A stretch of DNA of 5,948 bases, taken from positions 1 through 5,948 of the forward strand of contig JALUUU010000242.1 in the NCBI GenBank assembly GCA_027021185.1, in the 5' to 3' direction. The notes beneath the pieces were generated by a model. That model was not told the origin of the DNA and did no database searches. It saw only the letters and a program-made list of their open reading frames with translations. Numbering within the stretch: position 1 is the stretch's first letter; every line of letters begins with the position of its first letter. This document shows positions 1 to 5,472 of this stretch, one piece after another. The stretch is from an archaeon (GTDB lineage: Archaea; Hydrothermarchaeota; Hydrothermarchaeia; Hydrothermarchaeales; JALUUU01). Made by a program: the position numbers and the translations under genes.

Positions 1-1953
1 TTCGACGGAGAGGAATTGACTCAATTAGTGCCTCAGCCAGGATTATTCAGGGCATGGGTAGAGAGCATATACTGGGACAGACATAATGAATATTGGTTGA
101 TAGCGTACAGAGTCGGTAACGAGAGCAACCCCCTCGGGGAGTCCTACATCGAGGTATACAGGTTCAACGGCAGCTCCCTGGAATACATGGGCAGCCCTAA
201 CATGTGGGGGGTTAACAGGATAGCTGGTAACGGGGAGTACTGGCTGCTAGGAGGATACGAGGGAAAGCTGGTGAAGTTCGATGGGAAAGCGTTCACTGAC
301 CTATCTAAGAAGGCAAATTTCTCGAAGTCCTCCATTATCAGAGACCTGGACTGGAGCCCGGACGGTTACTGGATCATCGTAGGAAGTGATGGGGTTCTGA
401 GGTATGACGGCTCGGAATTCCGAGACCTCACCGAGGAGGCAGGCTTGAAGGACGCGTATATCCAGGATCTCGCCTTTAACGGGAGCCACTGGCTCATCAC
501 CGGATACGAAGCCGGAGGTGAAAGACCGGGTAAAAAGAAAGTCGTCGTATACGACGGGGAGAGCTTCGTAGACCTCACCGATGAAGCAGGCTTAGAAGGC
601 ATACCTTACCATGCTGTGTGGACGGGCAATAGGTGGGTTATCGGAGCCCGCTCCCCCTACATCGGAACAGGGTTTCTCACTTACGATGGCGTGATGTTCA
701 ATGAGATCGAGGAGTTCAGAGGCCTTCCTACATGGTTTGCCGGGGAAGGTGGGAAATTGCTCTTCGCCGGTCAGGACAGGCTCGTGTTCTACGACGGCCA
801 AGGCCTTAAAGACCTCACCGTAAAGGCAGGGTTTGCGAGGATAACCGATGTCAAATGGAACCCGCGAGGGAGATATTGGCTTATCGCCGCCTCTAACGAC
901 GACGGATCTGCGGGAGCGCTTATGCGGTACGATGGCACTACGTCTAAGGAGGTCTTCAGCGGCGGCGGCATGACCTCCCTGGGATGGAACGGTGATTACT
1001 GGTTGATAGGGGGCTATGGAGGCAGGCTCATGCGCTATGACGGGGAAAAGCTGAAGAACCTCTCTGGGAATGCGGGCTTAGGAGAGGGCTATGTGAGCGC
1101 CATCGAATGGAGCCTTAGCGAGGGGTACTGGTTGATCGGTTTAAACGGAGACGTGTCAAAGGCCTTGATTAGGTATGATGGCGAGGATTTCACGGATCTA
1201 ACGGCGCAGTCAGGACTGAGGCGGGTCTATCACATCGCTTGGGGCGATAGGGTTTGGTTGATAAGCGGGGAGCTACGCCTGGAAAAAGACAAAGGCCCGG
1301 GACATGTCTTATCGTATGATGGCCGCTCCTTCACGGACGTTACGAAAGCAGTAGGCTTTGAAAGGGAGGGGAGCAGGCGCAACATAATCACCTTCGACTA
1401 TGATTCTGATGGGGGGTACTGGCTTATAGGGGGGAGCGCTGGTGAAATGCATCCCAGCACGCAGTTTCCAGTGTTGCTCCGCTATGGCGGGAATACTTCA
1501 AGGAGACTGGTGGATGAGCTTGGCCGAGAAATAGGTGACATAGAAAACAACCGCGTATACACCGTTAAATGGAACGGGGATTACTGGTTGATATATACAG
1601 CAAGAGGAAAGCTCCTTAGGTACGACGGCAAAACTTTTCATGACCTAACCACGGAAGAGACCCGGTGGCTCAGACACGAGCCAAACGCCATTGACTGGAA
1701 CGGGAAATACTGGTTGATCGGGGGGAGGAACGGAAGGCTGCTCAGATACGATGGAGAAGAGTTCCACAGAGTAGACGGGGCAGAATCGGTATTAACACCG
1801 CCTAGCCGCGTAGTATCAGTTTTAAATCAGGGAACAGAAGAAACACCGCCGAAACCATCAACCCTAGAGACGCGTCGAGGAGTGTGCGGGCCCTCTGTGA
1901 TAATTCTCCTAGCCCTACTACTCACTCTTTTTCCACGACGCCTAGCGAGGTGA
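1..1953 (+). CDS. Repeat-rich putative beta-propeller surface protein with CGP-CTERM anchor, 5'-partial
   Basis: The frame is open from base 1. The five codons before the first TTG (base 16) read FDGEE, which is the repeat motif itself, so the TTG is internal and the gene begins upstream; 650 residues are visible. The protein consists of at least 13 Trp/Tyr-rich units, each with a 'W.NG.YWLIGG' strand followed by 'L.RYDG..F.DLT..AG'. Units of about 40-55 residues with this strand-turn pattern fit blades of one or two beta-propellers (inference). After a short Thr/Pro/Glu-rich linker the C-terminus has Cys-Gly-Pro (codons at 1885-1893), a hydrophobic stretch rich in Leu and Ile, and a basic RRLAR end. 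This is the architecture of CGP-CTERM sorting signals of Thermococcales, so the repeats should be displayed outside the cell and held at the membrane. Ligand and function are unknown. The TGA stop directly follows the basic tail, as expected for such an anchor. Confidence 0.85.
   Translation, partial: FDGEELTQLVPQPGLFRAWVESIYWDRHNEYWLIAYRVGNESNPLGESYIEVYRFNGSSLEYMGSPNMWGVNRIAGNGEYWLLGGYEGKLVKFDGKAFTDLSKKANFSKSSIIRDLDWSPDGYWIIVGSDGVLRYDGSEFRDLTEEAGLKDAYIQDLAFNGSHWLITGYEAGGERPGKKKVVVYDGESFVDLTDEAGLEGIPYHAVWTGNRWVIGARSPYIGTGFLTYDGVMFNEIEEFRGLPTWFAGEGGKLLFAGQDRLVFYDGQGLKDLTVKAGFARITDVKWNPRGRYWLIAASNDDGSAGALMRYDGTTSKEVFSGGGMTSLGWNGDYWLIGGYGGRLMRYDGEKLKNLSGNAGLGEGYVSAIEWSLSEGYWLIGLNGDVSKALIRYDGEDFTDLTAQSGLRRVYHIAWGDRVWLISGELRLEKDKGPGHVLSYDGRSFTDVTKAVGFEREGSRRNIITFDYDSDGGYWLIGGSAGEMHPSTQFPVLLRYGGNTSRRLVDELGREIGDIENNRVYTVKWNGDYWLIYTARGKLLRYDGKTFHDLTTEETRWLRHEPNAIDWNGKYWLIGGRNGRLLRYDGEEFHRVDGAESVLTPPSRVVSVLNQGTEETPPKPSTLETRRGVCGPSVIILLALLLTLFPRRLAR
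91..1740 (+). repeat. Thirteen degenerate 'YWLIGG/RYDG' coding repeats
   Basis: The conserved core (usually YWLI or WLI) begins at about bases 91, 238, 367, 487, 631, 754, 874, 997, 1126, 1252, 1417, 1582 and 1708. Spacing is mostly 120-147 nt (40-49 residues), with two longer 165-nt intervals around the unit at 1417. Units 5 and 6 (RWVIGA, KLLFAG) are the most diverged; units 8, 12 and 13 are closest to consensus. The repetition is at protein level; the DNA copies have diverged, which argues against recent tandem duplication. Confidence 0.85.
1885..1950 (+). other. CGP-CTERM-like C-terminal sorting/anchor segment
   Basis: The last 22 codons of the repeat protein encode CGP, then about 13 hydrophobic residues (SVIILLALLLTLF), then the basic tail PRRLAR and the stop. 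This tripartite design (Cys-Gly-Pro motif, membrane span, Arg cluster) matches the CGP-CTERM family, in which the Cys is thought to be the processing or lipidation site. The Ser/Thr-rich linker usually seen before it is short here (about 20 residues, with Thr, Pro and Glu). Confidence 0.75.
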
Positions 1954-2012
1954 TGGTTAGTAATAGATGGGAGATGGCTCCTCTTACGTAACGTCCTTCT
2001 CTTAGGGGATCC

Positions 2013-2211
2013 TTACCTGCATACGATTGGGTTACATGGGGCCGAAAGGCATGTCTTGAGGGACGGCCCAATGCTCCCCCCAATGGCAGGTATTACCTGG
2101 CCGAGCTTCACCACCTCTTTCGGCAGCGATGCAGTGGTTTTCTGTGGTTGTGACTCACCAAGACATCCCGTCAGTAGCAATATCCCTAAGAAGAAAAAAA
2201 TATCTCCTCAT
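2013..2211 (-). pseudogene. Broken lipoprotein gene remnant, frameshifted at a T7 run
   Basis: On the minus strand an ATG at 2211 reads MRRYFF and then leaves frame at a run of seven T (2200-2194), stopping after 18 codons. If one T is removed the frame continues as MRRYFFFLGILLLTGC, a near-textbook lipoprotein signal peptide: two Arg, a hydrophobic core, and an L-T-G-C lipobox with Cys16. A polar linker (LGESQPQKTTASLPKE) and VVKLGQVIPAIGG follow, with a stop at 2015-2013 (65 residues in the corrected frame). The VVKLGQVIPAIGG part faintly resembles the first strand of periplasmic-type solute-binding proteins ('IKIGV..PLTG'), but it is too short to assign. Either this is a decayed, 3'-truncated gene or the T-run length is a sequencing error. 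An alternative in-frame start at 2234 with a better Shine-Dalgarno is cut by a TGA at 2210-2208. I infer a lipoprotein remnant, not a proven one. Confidence 0.45.
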
Positions 2212-2238
2212 GACCATTCCCACTTAAGCAGCATTTAT

Positions 2239-2289
2239 CTCACCTCTTACCCAAAAAATTTCAAGACTCTTTTAGTTTCATGCTTTATA
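2239..2289 (-). promoter_or_regulatory. Promoter and Shine-Dalgarno for the minus-strand lipoprotein remnant
   Basis: Reading the minus strand, CCTATAAAGC places a TATA element at 2289-2284. About 40 nt further is GAGGTGAG (2246-2239), four bases before an ATG at 2234-2232. A start site about 25 nt after the TATA would fall near 2262 and leave a short leader containing the Shine-Dalgarno. This coherent arrangement suggests a real minus-strand gene once began here, although its present frame is broken. Confidence 0.4.
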
Positions 2290-2373
2290 GGAATCTATTT
2301 AGGAAAGGAGTATTACAACTGGGCGATTAGTAGGAAACAGTATGAAATTACCTAATTACCATAAATAAGGGCA

Positions 2374-2403
2374 TAAAAAAATCGCCTTTTGTAAAAGGAG
2401 ATT
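2374..2403 (-). terminator. Hairpin plus T-run, minus-strand terminator candidate
   Basis: Bases 2380-2403 form a near-perfect palindrome: arms AATC.CCTTTT and AAAAGG.GATT with one mismatch, around a GT centre. On the minus strand it is followed directly by seven T (2380-2374). That is the shape of an intrinsic terminator for leftward transcription, yet no minus-strand gene lies to its right before the ferritin-like gene. It could end a short non-coding or antisense RNA, or act as a protein-binding palindrome. Confidence 0.4.
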
Positions 2404-2616
2404 ATGATTGTCTAGATCTCGGCCAAAAAACAACCGAATTCTCATACTATCCATCTCGTTAAGGTTCCGAAGGGAATTTAATATGGAAACGTCTTTAAAT
2501 CGGATGGGGAAAGCGAGAAATATTCATGCTCTTAAGCATTGCCTCAACACCCTGTAATAGGATTGTGGTATGTATTCTTTTTATCTCTCTTCCACTAGGC
2601 GTTTTAAGGCAGGGAT

Positions 2617-2631
2617 AGTAATTTAAATACT
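2617..2631 (+). promoter_or_regulatory. TATA element of the ferritin-like gene, within an imperfect palindrome
   Basis: TTTAAATA at 2622-2629 lies about 25 nt before a likely start site near 2650, which leaves a very short leader carrying the Shine-Dalgarno. The surrounding AGTAATTTAAATACT is symmetric at all but one of its seven base pairs, so the same element could bind a dimeric regulator or support transcription in both directions. Confidence 0.5.
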
Positions 2632-2656
2632 TGCGGATGAATAATTATGAGTAAAA

Positions 2657-2664
2657 GGAGGTGA
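2657..2664 (+). promoter_or_regulatory. Shine-Dalgarno GGAGGTGA that fixes a TTG start
   Basis: GGAGGTGA is a full match to the anti-Shine-Dalgarno of archaeal 16S rRNA. It is five bases ahead of TTG at 2670-2672. The in-frame GTG at 2661 lies inside the Shine-Dalgarno itself and so cannot be the start used with it. Confidence 0.85.
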
Positions 2665-2669
2665 GATTT

Positions 2670-3092
2670 TTGGCTATTACCATTGAAAAACTAGTTGAGC
2701 TCCTTAACGGCGACCTGTCATGGGAGTATACCGCCATGGTTCAGTATGTCCAGCACAGCGGTGTTATGAAGGGTGCCAAATACGGTGACATCATTAAGGA
2801 AATAAAAATCCATGCCCAGGAGGAACTCCAGCACGCATTGATCCTGGTGGACCAGATAGGCTACTTGGGGGGAGTGCCCACCGCCAAGGTGTACGAAGCT
2901 GCTGTTTCTGGGGATAATAAAGAAATGCTCAGACAGGACCTTGCCGGTGAGGAAGACGCCATAAGGCGTTACAAGGAAAGGATTGGCCAGGCGGAGGAAC
3001 TGAAGGAACTTGCCCTGGCTCAGAAGCTCAGGGAGATTCTGTCCATGGAGCAGGAGCACGCCATGGACCTCAAAAACGCCCTGGGAGAATAA
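2670..3092 (+). CDS. Ferritin-like (bacterioferritin/rubrerythrin-type) diiron four-helix protein
   Basis: The 140-residue product is a single ferritin-like four-helix domain with no rubredoxin part and no Cys. Likely diiron ligands are spaced as in bacterioferritin: Glu19 in helix A (WEYTAMVQY), Glu52-x-x-His55 in helix B (HAQEELQHA), Glu94 in helix C (GEEDAIRRY) and Glu127-x-x-His130 in helix D (MEQEHAMDL). The family oxidises Fe(II) with O2 or H2O2, either storing iron or removing peroxide. The helix-B position next to the ligand Glu, which is the haem-binding Met in E. coli Bfr, is Leu53 here, so haem binding is unlikely. TTG is chosen as start because GGAGGTGA lies five bases upstream. 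The gene converges on the flavodiiron gene with only 43 bp between their stops, which fits a shared oxygen-defence setting. Cage formation versus a small peroxidase-like dimer cannot be decided from sequence. Confidence 0.85.
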   Translation: MAITIEKLVELLNGDLSWEYTAMVQYVQHSGVMKGAKYGDIIKEIKIHAQEELQHALILVDQIGYLGGVPTAKVYEAAVSGDNKEMLRQDLAGEEDAIRRYKERIGQAEELKELALAQKLREILSMEQEHAMDLKNALGE

Positions 3093-3102
3093 AATAAAAA
3101 AC
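3088..3102 (-). terminator. U-tract terminator of the flavodiiron gene
   Basis: On the minus strand, about 35 nt past the flavodiiron stop, the sequence reads GTTTTTTATTTTATT without a strong hairpin. Archaeal RNA polymerase terminates at such U-tracts. It overlaps the last codon of the convergent ferritin-like gene. No matching T-run is seen on the plus strand before 3136. Confidence 0.55.
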
Positions 3103-3135
3103 ACGGGGGAGCTGCCAAGTTCAGATTAACATTCC

Positions 3136-4314
3136 TCAGTCTTCAGATAGGACTGACTCGGCTATGCTTTGGCCGAAATCATAGCACTCCCTTAGTTCCT
3201 TTTTTCCTGGAACGTATTTTATCTCTAGGCTGGGCAGCACCTCAAACCTCATCTTCTTAAGCTCTTGGTTTATTGCTCTAGCTGCGCCTTTTCCCCAGCC
3301 ATAGCTTCCGAAGGCGGCGGCCTTTTTATTTGGGGGCCTAATGCCCTTTAGAAAAGTGAGAAAGCCCCCCACAGTGGGATACATGCCCATGTTGAGGGTT
3401 GGCGATCCAACAACTATGACCCTTGAGTCTACGATTTCTTTGATTATCTCTCCCCAGTCACTGTTGCGCAGGTTAAAAAGCCTGACTTCAACACCCTTGT
3501 CTGCTATTCCCCGGGTTATCTCCCCTGCCATTATCTCTGTGCTACGCCACATGGTATCAAAGACCACCGTTACTTTGTGCCTTGACTCCCCTCTGCTCCA
3601 CTTATCATATGCCTCCAAGATCGTCTCCGGCCGCCTCCATATCACTCCATGGGCCGGAGCCACCATGTCTATGGGAATATCCATGCTCTTTAGTTCTTTC
3701 AGCTTCTTCTGAACGAGAGAAGAGTAAACGCTGACTATGACCGCGAAGTACTTCGTCGCCTCCTCGAGGGCTACGGGGCCAACCTCATCATCGAAGCGAT
3801 GATATGTGGCTATATGTCCTGCAAAGGCGTCGTTGGGCATCAGGATTTTATCTTCTTTGAGGTACGTGAACATGCTGTCGGGCCAGTGCAGCATAGCCGC
3901 CTCTATGAACATGAGGGTTTTGTCACCAAGGCTGAGGGTATCTCCCGTTTTAACTATACGGGCATCCCAGTCCTGCTGGAAATGAAGCATTAATCCCTCT
4001 TTACCCGCCTTTGAAGCGATTACCTCTGCATTTTCCGCTACCTCCATAAGCTTGGGCATAGCACCGCTGTGATCCAGCTCTATGTGGTTACAAATGACAT
4101 AATCGATTTCTGAGGGATCGATAATCTCTTCAATCCTTTTCAGCATCTCCCTTTCAAATCCTGGTTTAACGGTGTCTACGAGAGCGATCTTGTCCGACAC
4201 AATAAGATAGGCATTGTATGTTGTTCCCCTGTGAGTATTGTAGGATCCGCAGAACCTTATGTTCCAGTCTATCGCCCCCACCCAGTATACGCCTTTAGCT
4301 AGCTCCACTTTCAT
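3136..4314 (-). CDS. fprA: A-type flavodiiron protein (oxygen/NO reductase, FprA family)
   Basis: The 392-residue protein has the two-domain A-type layout and is full length. The N-terminal metallo-beta-lactamase-like domain (about 1-245) carries the whole diiron set: His77-x-Glu79-x-Asp81-His82 (NHIELDHSG), His143 (LHWPDSM), Asp162 (NDAFAGH) and His222 (PAHGVIW). The C-terminal flavodoxin domain (about 247-392) has the FMN phosphate loop DTMWRSTE, GSPTLN and GSYGWGKGA. The family reduces O2 to water, or NO to N2O, in the cytoplasm of anaerobes. Electrons come from F420H2 in methanogen FprA or from rubredoxin in others. No rubredoxin or F420 gene is in the window, so the donor is open. The gene lies 55 bp after the phosphoesterase gene with its own TATA element and a palindrome, so it is probably transcribed on its own. 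Its ATG has no strong Shine-Dalgarno. The symbol is by family resemblance. Confidence 0.93.
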   Translation of the reverse strand: MKVELAKGVYWVGAIDWNIRFCGSYNTHRGTTYNAYLIVSDKIALVDTVKPGFEREMLKRIEEIIDPSEIDYVICNHIELDHSGAMPKLMEVAENAEVIASKAGKEGLMLHFQQDWDARIVKTGDTLSLGDKTLMFIEAAMLHWPDSMFTYLKEDKILMPNDAFAGHIATYHRFDDEVGPVALEEATKYFAVIVSVYSSLVQKKLKELKSMDIPIDMVAPAHGVIWRRPETILEAYDKWSRGESRHKVTVVFDTMWRSTEIMAGEITRGIADKGVEVRLFNLRNSDWGEIIKEIVDSRVIVVGSPTLNMGMYPTVGGFLTFLKGIRPPNKKAAAFGSYGWGKGAARAINQELKKMRFEVLPSLEIKYVPGKKELRECYDFGQSIAESVLSED

Positions 4315-4340
4315 GTTAACAACCCATTATGATTTTTTTG

Positions 4341-4363
4341 ATAAAGACTCTTTATATTTTTCG
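4341..4363 (-). promoter_or_regulatory. Flavodiiron promoter with a perfect 15-bp palindrome
   Basis: On the minus strand CGAAAAATATAAA (4363-4351) is a BRE/TATA-like element centred about 41 nt before the ATG, giving a predicted leader of about 15 nt. Overlapping its downstream edge is ATAAAGA-G-TCTTTAT (4355-4341, minus-strand reading), a perfect inverted repeat with 7-bp arms and a single central base. Its place, between TATA and the start site, is where archaeal repressors commonly bind. Confidence 0.55.
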
Positions 4364-4369
4364 CATTTC

Positions 4370-4750
4370 CTATTTTTTCTTGAATACCAGCCAGTTCTTA
4401 CCGTCTTTTAAGCGTATCAAGATATAAGTGCCTTTAAGTTTCTCCCCTTTAAGCCTCACAACCAACTCTCTCTCGGTAACCTTCTCTGGAATAAAAAACC
4501 CCTTATCCCATATTTTAACCACTCCAGCGCCGTATTCTCCTTCAGGAATCACCCCGGCGAAGTCTGCGTATTCAATGGGATGATCTTCTGTCGCCACCGC
4601 CAAACGCTTAATTCCTGCTTTCAGAGGCATCCCTTTGGGAACAGCCCAGCTCCTCAAGACCCCACCCATCTCGAGTCTGAAATCATAGTGAAGATGCTTA
4701 GCGTGATGCTCGTGAACAACGAATATGCGGGTCTTTCTCTCCCCAGGCAT
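4370..4750 (-). CDS. Stand-alone LigD-type DNA 3'-phosphoesterase
   Basis: The 126-residue protein equals the phosphoesterase (PE) domain of bacterial DNA ligase D, without ligase or polymerase domains. The PE active-site set is present: His15, His21, Asp23 and Arg25 in HxxxxxHYDFRLE, then His57 and Tyr61 in EDHPIEYADF, followed by the signature IPEGEYGAG and a WLVFKKK end. PE enzymes are metal-dependent. They remove 3'-phosphates and trim 3'-terminal ribonucleotides so that polymerase or ligase can act. Archaeal stand-alone PE proteins of this size are known. It sits 83 bp downstream of nth on the same strand, which suggests cleaning of 3' ends left by base-excision repair; no ligD ligase or ku is in the window. 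There is no Shine-Dalgarno; a TATA-like element about 28 nt before the ATG suggests a leaderless mRNA. Confidence 0.92.
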   Translation of the reverse strand: MPGERKTRIFVVHEHHAKHLHYDFRLEMGGVLRSWAVPKGMPLKAGIKRLAVATEDHPIEYADFAGVIPEGEYGAGVVKIWDKGFFIPEKVTERELVVRLKGEKLKGTYILIRLKDGKNWLVFKKK

Positions 4751-4772
4751 ATGGAGTACCTATTTCTTCTTC

Positions 4773-4783
4773 ATAATAATTTT
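4773..4783 (-). promoter_or_regulatory. TATA-like element of the phosphoesterase gene (leaderless)
   Basis: AAAATTATTAT on the minus strand is centred about 28 nt before the ATG at 4750. That would put the transcript start at or next to the start codon, in keeping with the missing ribosome binding site. Confidence 0.4.
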
Positions 4784-4806
4784 ACTCTCTTAGAAAAAAA
4801 GAGAGT
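4784..4806 (-). terminator. 8-bp inverted repeat between nth and the phosphoesterase gene
   Basis: ACTCTCTT (4784-4791) and AAGAGAGT (4799-4806) are perfect 8-bp arms around a 7-nt loop. On the minus strand the structure includes a T7 run (4800-4794) about 30 nt past the nth stop, so it could terminate nth transcripts. It also abuts the phosphoesterase TATA-like element, so an operator role is equally possible. Confidence 0.4.
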
Positions 4807-4833
4807 TTCAAGATTATCTATTTATTTTTTACT

Positions 4834-5472
4834 TTAAGAGAAAGTGAAGGCGCTTGGACAGAGATGCCGTAATACACAGGTGCCGCATCTGGGCTTTTTA
4901 GCCTTGCAGACTCTGCGACCGTGGAAAATGAGGAGATGAGATAGATTAGACCATTCCTCCCTAGGAGTTATAGCCATTAGGTCTTTTTCTATCTTCTCCG
5001 GACGTGTGTGCTTTGTTAGCTTCAGGCGCTGTGTCAGTCTGCTTACATGGGTGTCCACTGCAATGCCCTCCAATACATTGAAGGCGTTGGATAGCACCAC
5101 GTTGGCTGTTTTCCTCGCCACCCCTGGGAGGGTAATTAAATCCTCCATGGAGTCCGGCACTCTGGAGGAATGCTTCTTCACCAGGATAGAGCAGGCTTTC
5201 TTTATATTCTTCGCTTTGCTGCGGTAGAGTCCTAGACTGCGGAGGTCTTCCTGCAACTCTTTAACGTCTACCCTAGAATAGTCCTCAGGGGTACTATATT
5301 TCTTGAACAACTCTTTTGTCACCTTGTTAACCTGCTTGTCTGTGCATCTTGCGCTGAGGATGGTAGCTATCAAAAGCTCAAGGGGATTGTTAAACCTAAG
5401 CGCCGTTCTGGGATTAGGATACTCCCTCTTGAGAAGCTCAAGTATTTTCCGCACTCTCTCTTTATCATCCAT
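4834..5472 (-). CDS. nth: Endonuclease III (DNA glycosylase/AP lyase)
   Basis: The 212-residue protein matches the usual length of endonuclease III (about 211). The helix-hairpin-helix LPGVARKTANVV holds the catalytic Lys121; Asp140 in IAVDTHVSRL is the second catalytic residue. The [4Fe-4S] loop is canonical, Cys189-x6-Cys196-x2-Cys199-x5-Cys205. The enzyme excises oxidised pyrimidines and cuts the strand at the abasic site by beta-elimination, leaving a blocked 3' end. ATG at 5472 is chosen over an in-frame start 57 nt upstream: TTGAGGT (5484-5478) lies five bases before it, and the extra 19 residues are not family sequence. It is divergent from pan and is followed by the 3'-phosphoesterase gene on the same strand, a plausible next step in repair. 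Confidence 0.96.
   Translation of the reverse strand: MDDKERVRKILELLKREYPNPRTALRFNNPLELLIATILSARCTDKQVNKVTKELFKKYSTPEDYSRVDVKELQEDLRSLGLYRSKAKNIKKACSILVKKHSSRVPDSMEDLITLPGVARKTANVVLSNAFNVLEGIAVDTHVSRLTQRLKLTKHTRPEKIEKDLMAITPREEWSNLSHLLIFHGRRVCKAKKPRCGTCVLRHLCPSAFTFS

Larger units (their letters stand above)
1954..2669. other. 716-bp gap without an intact gene
   Basis: No intact protein gene is convincing here. A plus-strand open frame (2056-2355, TTG start) lacks a ribosome binding site and any recognisable domain. The left part (about 2013-2290) holds a probable broken minus-strand lipoprotein gene with TATA and Shine-Dalgarno elements. The middle holds a hairpin with a T-run on the minus strand (2374-2403). 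The right end holds the promoter and ribosome binding site of the ferritin-like gene. The stretch 2404-2610 shows nothing I can name apart from a TTTAAAT element at 2494-2500. Base composition turns AT-rich from about 2180 onward, unlike the preceding gene. Confidence 0.6.

Noticed and set aside
1992..2159. Start-less plus-strand frame with Trp/Arg-rich text (YDWVTWGRK...), considered as a transposase remnant
   Set aside because: No start codon, no DDE or other catalytic motif, no inverted repeats or target duplication around it.
1951..2353. TGA of the surface protein as a readthrough or recoded codon, since the same frame stays open for 134 more codons
   Set aside because: The stop follows directly on a complete CGP-CTERM tail with its basic end, and the sequence beyond does not continue the YWLIGG repeat.
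2056..2355. 99-codon plus-strand open frame after the surface protein gene
   Set aside because: TTG start without ribosome binding site, low-complexity basic/Ser-rich product, no recognisable domain, composition changes sharply along it, and it lies antisense to the lipoprotein-like frame.
2526..2618. 30-codon hydrophobic ORF (MLLSIASTPC...) downstream of a TTTAAAT element
   Set aside because: No ribosome binding site, very short, no family resemblance; hydrophobicity alone in AT-rich DNA is weak evidence.
2718..3104. 128-codon minus-strand frame across the ferritin-like gene
   Set aside because: Antisense shadow of a gene with complete diiron ligands; no start signals and no domain.
3341..3712. 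123-codon plus-strand frame inside the flavodiiron gene
   Set aside because: Antisense to a protein whose every active-site motif is intact; Ser/Leu-rich shadow translation.
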